A stretch of DNA of 39,557 nucleotides. Origin: a virus. Position numbers and translations under genes: made by a program. Positions 37,927 to 39,557 of this stretch are shown piece after piece; the stretch's first letter is position 1, and the number at the start of each line of letters is the position of its first letter. The notes under the pieces are model-generated. The model was given only the letters and a program-made list of their open reading frames with translations, had not been told where the DNA came from and ran no database searches. The stretch is from the IMG/VR virus record IMGVR_UViG_3300009181_000013, positions 1 to 39,557 of that record; one strand, written 5' to 3'.

Positions 37927-39557
37927 TGCTCTTCAAATTTCTGGTTCGGGATTTCGCGGACATGGTATTCTTGGCGATTTAATCGCTACCTACCAAGATA
38001 ACAAGATGCAGAATCAAACCCTCCAAGGACAAAACGAGGGGATGATGGGGCAACTTTTTGTTGACCAATCGGGTCAGCCAGTAAGCGATATTTCAAAAGT
38101 TCAAGGACTTCATAATGACGCTAAAAGTCTTATTGAAGAACTTCATACTAAAGGAACGCTTCCGTTAGCAAAACAGGCTCAATTAAGCGGATACCTTTCT
38201 AGTGCTATGAATACTAGAAGGTATTTGCAAGAACAAGAAGCATTAAAAGTAGAGAGAGAAAAGCAGATATTTGAACTGACAAAAAACGTAAATCAATACA
38301 ACACTCAAGCGGCAAGATTTACTGGGCAGCCACAATATCAAGGCGGTAATCTTCCATCTGTAAATCCGTTTGCATCTCCAGCGATTAGGCAATCTTTAGC
38401 CCCACAAGCTCCTCAAGCCCCGCAAGGTGTTACAAGTCCCATAAGTCAATATGGTGGTCAACCTCAAGCGGCTCAACCTTCGCAAACACCAATGGTTCCC
38501 GGTGGCGGGATGTTAAGGACAGATGCGCCTACACCTCAAGCGTCAAATCTTTCTCAGTATGCAACACCTCAAGTTCCTTCTGGCGTTGGAAGTAAAGCAT
38601 TAGGTCTTGCTTCGTTCGGAGGCGGTAGCGGTTTTAATACAGTTATTCCTCATTTGGTTTCTGCATTAACAGACTATGGCGCACTTACTGGACAAATGCT
38701 TCCAGAAGCAGTTCAAACAAAAATTGCTGAAAAAGCAATGGGAGTGAAGAAAGCTGTTGGTTGGGTTAAATCAGGAGAAGAAGAAAAGAACGGCCAATGG
38801 TATTCAACTTACAACCCTGTTTATCAAACAGCAGATGGTTCTAATGAAGTTTCTGATACTGGAAAAATAACACAGTTTTCAGATATGCCTTTTACTGCTG
38901 GTCAACAAATTAAACAAGGAGTTGGAGGCGAATGGATTCCTGATATATCAAAAGAAAAGCCAGACCCAACAAAAATTCGTTATACAAAAGAACAACGAGA
39001 TGGCTTAAATGAAGCTTCTGGTGATTTACAAATTGTTAATGCTGCTGGTGAAGATTTGAAAAATGCAATTCTTGCTAATCGTAAATTAAACGAAGCTAGA
39101 ATCAGTCGATTTGCTGGTATTACTGGAAACATAAATCCTTTAATGAATGTTCTTGGAGACACTACTGGGTCTAATTTTGACTCTATTAGTTCTAAATTTG
39201 TTGGCGCTTTAATGGGTGGAGAAAAAGGCGGTGGAGTTAAAAACATTAGAAATTTACAAGAGTTTAAAGCTGTTACTGCTTCTATTCCAAAATCTGACCA
39301 ACCAGAAGATATTCGCCGCGACCGTTTGAATGAAGCTGCTGTTAGATACACGCTTAGTAAAAAACGCTTAGAAGCTACAATTAAATATCTTAAATCTGGT
39401 TTAAGCGAAGGAGAGGCACGCACTAAGGCTAATGAAGAAGTAAAACAGCTTGGAATTGAAGATTCTATTAAAGAAATCGTTGGTTCGCTTCCCGGTAAGC
39501 CTTCAACAGAAGGACAACAAATCGCTAAACGAGTTAGTGGTGTTGTAGGCGGTATTC
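37919..39557 (+). CDS. Virion protein, 5' part (547 codons, continues at position 1 across the junction)
   Basis: ATG at 37919 overlaps the preceding stop. The frame is open to the window end and, across the terminal repeat, to 218, giving 577 residues. The N-terminus reads MPDALQISGSGFRGHGILGD, followed by a helical region (IEELHTKGTLPLAKQAQLSG), a Pro/Gln/Ala-rich linker (SLAPQAPQAPQGV), a hydrophobic Gly-rich patch and a helical charged C-terminal half (RYTKEQRDGLNEASGDLQIV). It belongs with the neighbouring Q-rich and 702-residue genes as a probable internal/ejection protein. It appears cut only because the contig was linearised here. Confidence 0.8.
   Translation, partial: MPDALQISGSGFRGHGILGDLIATYQDNKMQNQTLQGQNEGMMGQLFVDQSGQPVSDISKVQGLHNDAKSLIEELHTKGTLPLAKQAQLSGYLSSAMNTRRYLQEQEALKVEREKQIFELTKNVNQYNTQAARFTGQPQYQGGNLPSVNPFASPAIRQSLAPQAPQAPQGVTSPISQYGGQPQAAQPSQTPMVPGGGMLRTDAPTPQASNLSQYATPQVPSGVGSKALGLASFGGGSGFNTVIPHLVSALTDYGALTGQMLPEAVQTKIAEKAMGVKKAVGWVKSGEEEKNGQWYSTYNPVYQTADGSNEVSDTGKITQFSDMPFTAGQQIKQGVGGEWIPDISKEKPDPTKIRYTKEQRDGLNEASGDLQIVNAAGEDLKNAILANRKLNEARISRFAGITGNINPLMNVLGDTTGSNFDSISSKFVGALMGGEKGGGVKNIRNLQEFKAVTASIPKSDQPEDIRRDRLNEAAVRYTLSKKRLEATIKYLKSGLSEGEARTKANEEVKQLGIEDSIKEIVGSLPGKPSTEGQQIAKRVSGVVGGI
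39435..39557. repeat. Terminal direct repeat, right copy
   Basis: Identical to 1-123; see the left copy. The offset is 39,434 bases, which is the inferred unique genome length. Confidence 0.95.

Overview
The window is a near-complete tailed-phage genome, most likely a podovirus-like virus of about 39.4 kb. The first 123 bases are repeated exactly as the last 123 bases, so the contig closes into a circle (or carries a direct terminal repeat) of 39,434 unique bases. One virion gene runs across this junction. I see no integrase, no DNA or RNA polymerase and no bacterial chromosomal genes. The host cannot be read from the sequence. Many start codons lack a Shine-Dalgarno sequence while a few have a clear one, which would fit Bacteroidota, Verrucomicrobiota or similar lineages, but this is weak evidence.

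Layout. (1) 3240-10435, minus strand: a tightly coupled early operon with ATGA/GTGA/TAATG overlaps. It carries a RecB/Cas4-like PD-(D/E)XK exonuclease, an SSB-like protein, a ribbon-helix-helix protein, a replication-related protein, a second PD-(D/E)XK-like nuclease, a SWIM zinc finger, a RusA-like resolvase, an HNH protein, a metallophosphoesterase, a small helix-turn-helix protein and several tiny genes. (2) 10531-11143, plus strand: two small genes, a zinc-ribbon protein and an unknown. (3) 11157-11309, minus strand: tRNA-Gln(UUG) and tRNA-Thr(UGU), both with encoded CCA. (4) 11310-11875: a non-coding block rich in dyads and short repeats. (5) 11876-13186, minus strand: a secreted lysozyme-like enzyme, a tiny membrane peptide and three small genes. 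(6) 13388 to the end, then 1-3098, plus strand: the late module. It contains the large terminase, portal, scaffold, SU10/DUF5309-type major capsid protein, head-tail connectors, a 1300-residue repetitive tail fibre, holin/spanin candidates, a beta-helix tailspike, a beta-propeller-like tail nozzle, a four-Ig-domain protein, Q-rich virion or ejection proteins and a Dps-like ferritin. A strong terminator at 3102-3136 separates the converging late and early transcripts.

Taken together, the virus appears to use host polymerases for replication and transcription and to supply its own recombination and DNA-processing enzymes. Its tail is unusually rich in candidate receptor-binding proteins (fibre, tailspike, Ig-like protein and a carbohydrate-binding-like insertion in a neck protein). 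The observations most worth following are the Dps-like gene with an intact ferroxidase residue pattern, the structured non-coding block next to the tRNAs with an oriented repeated motif nearby, an overlapping lipoprotein/3TM lysis pair, and a beta module shared by the tailspike and the tail nozzle.
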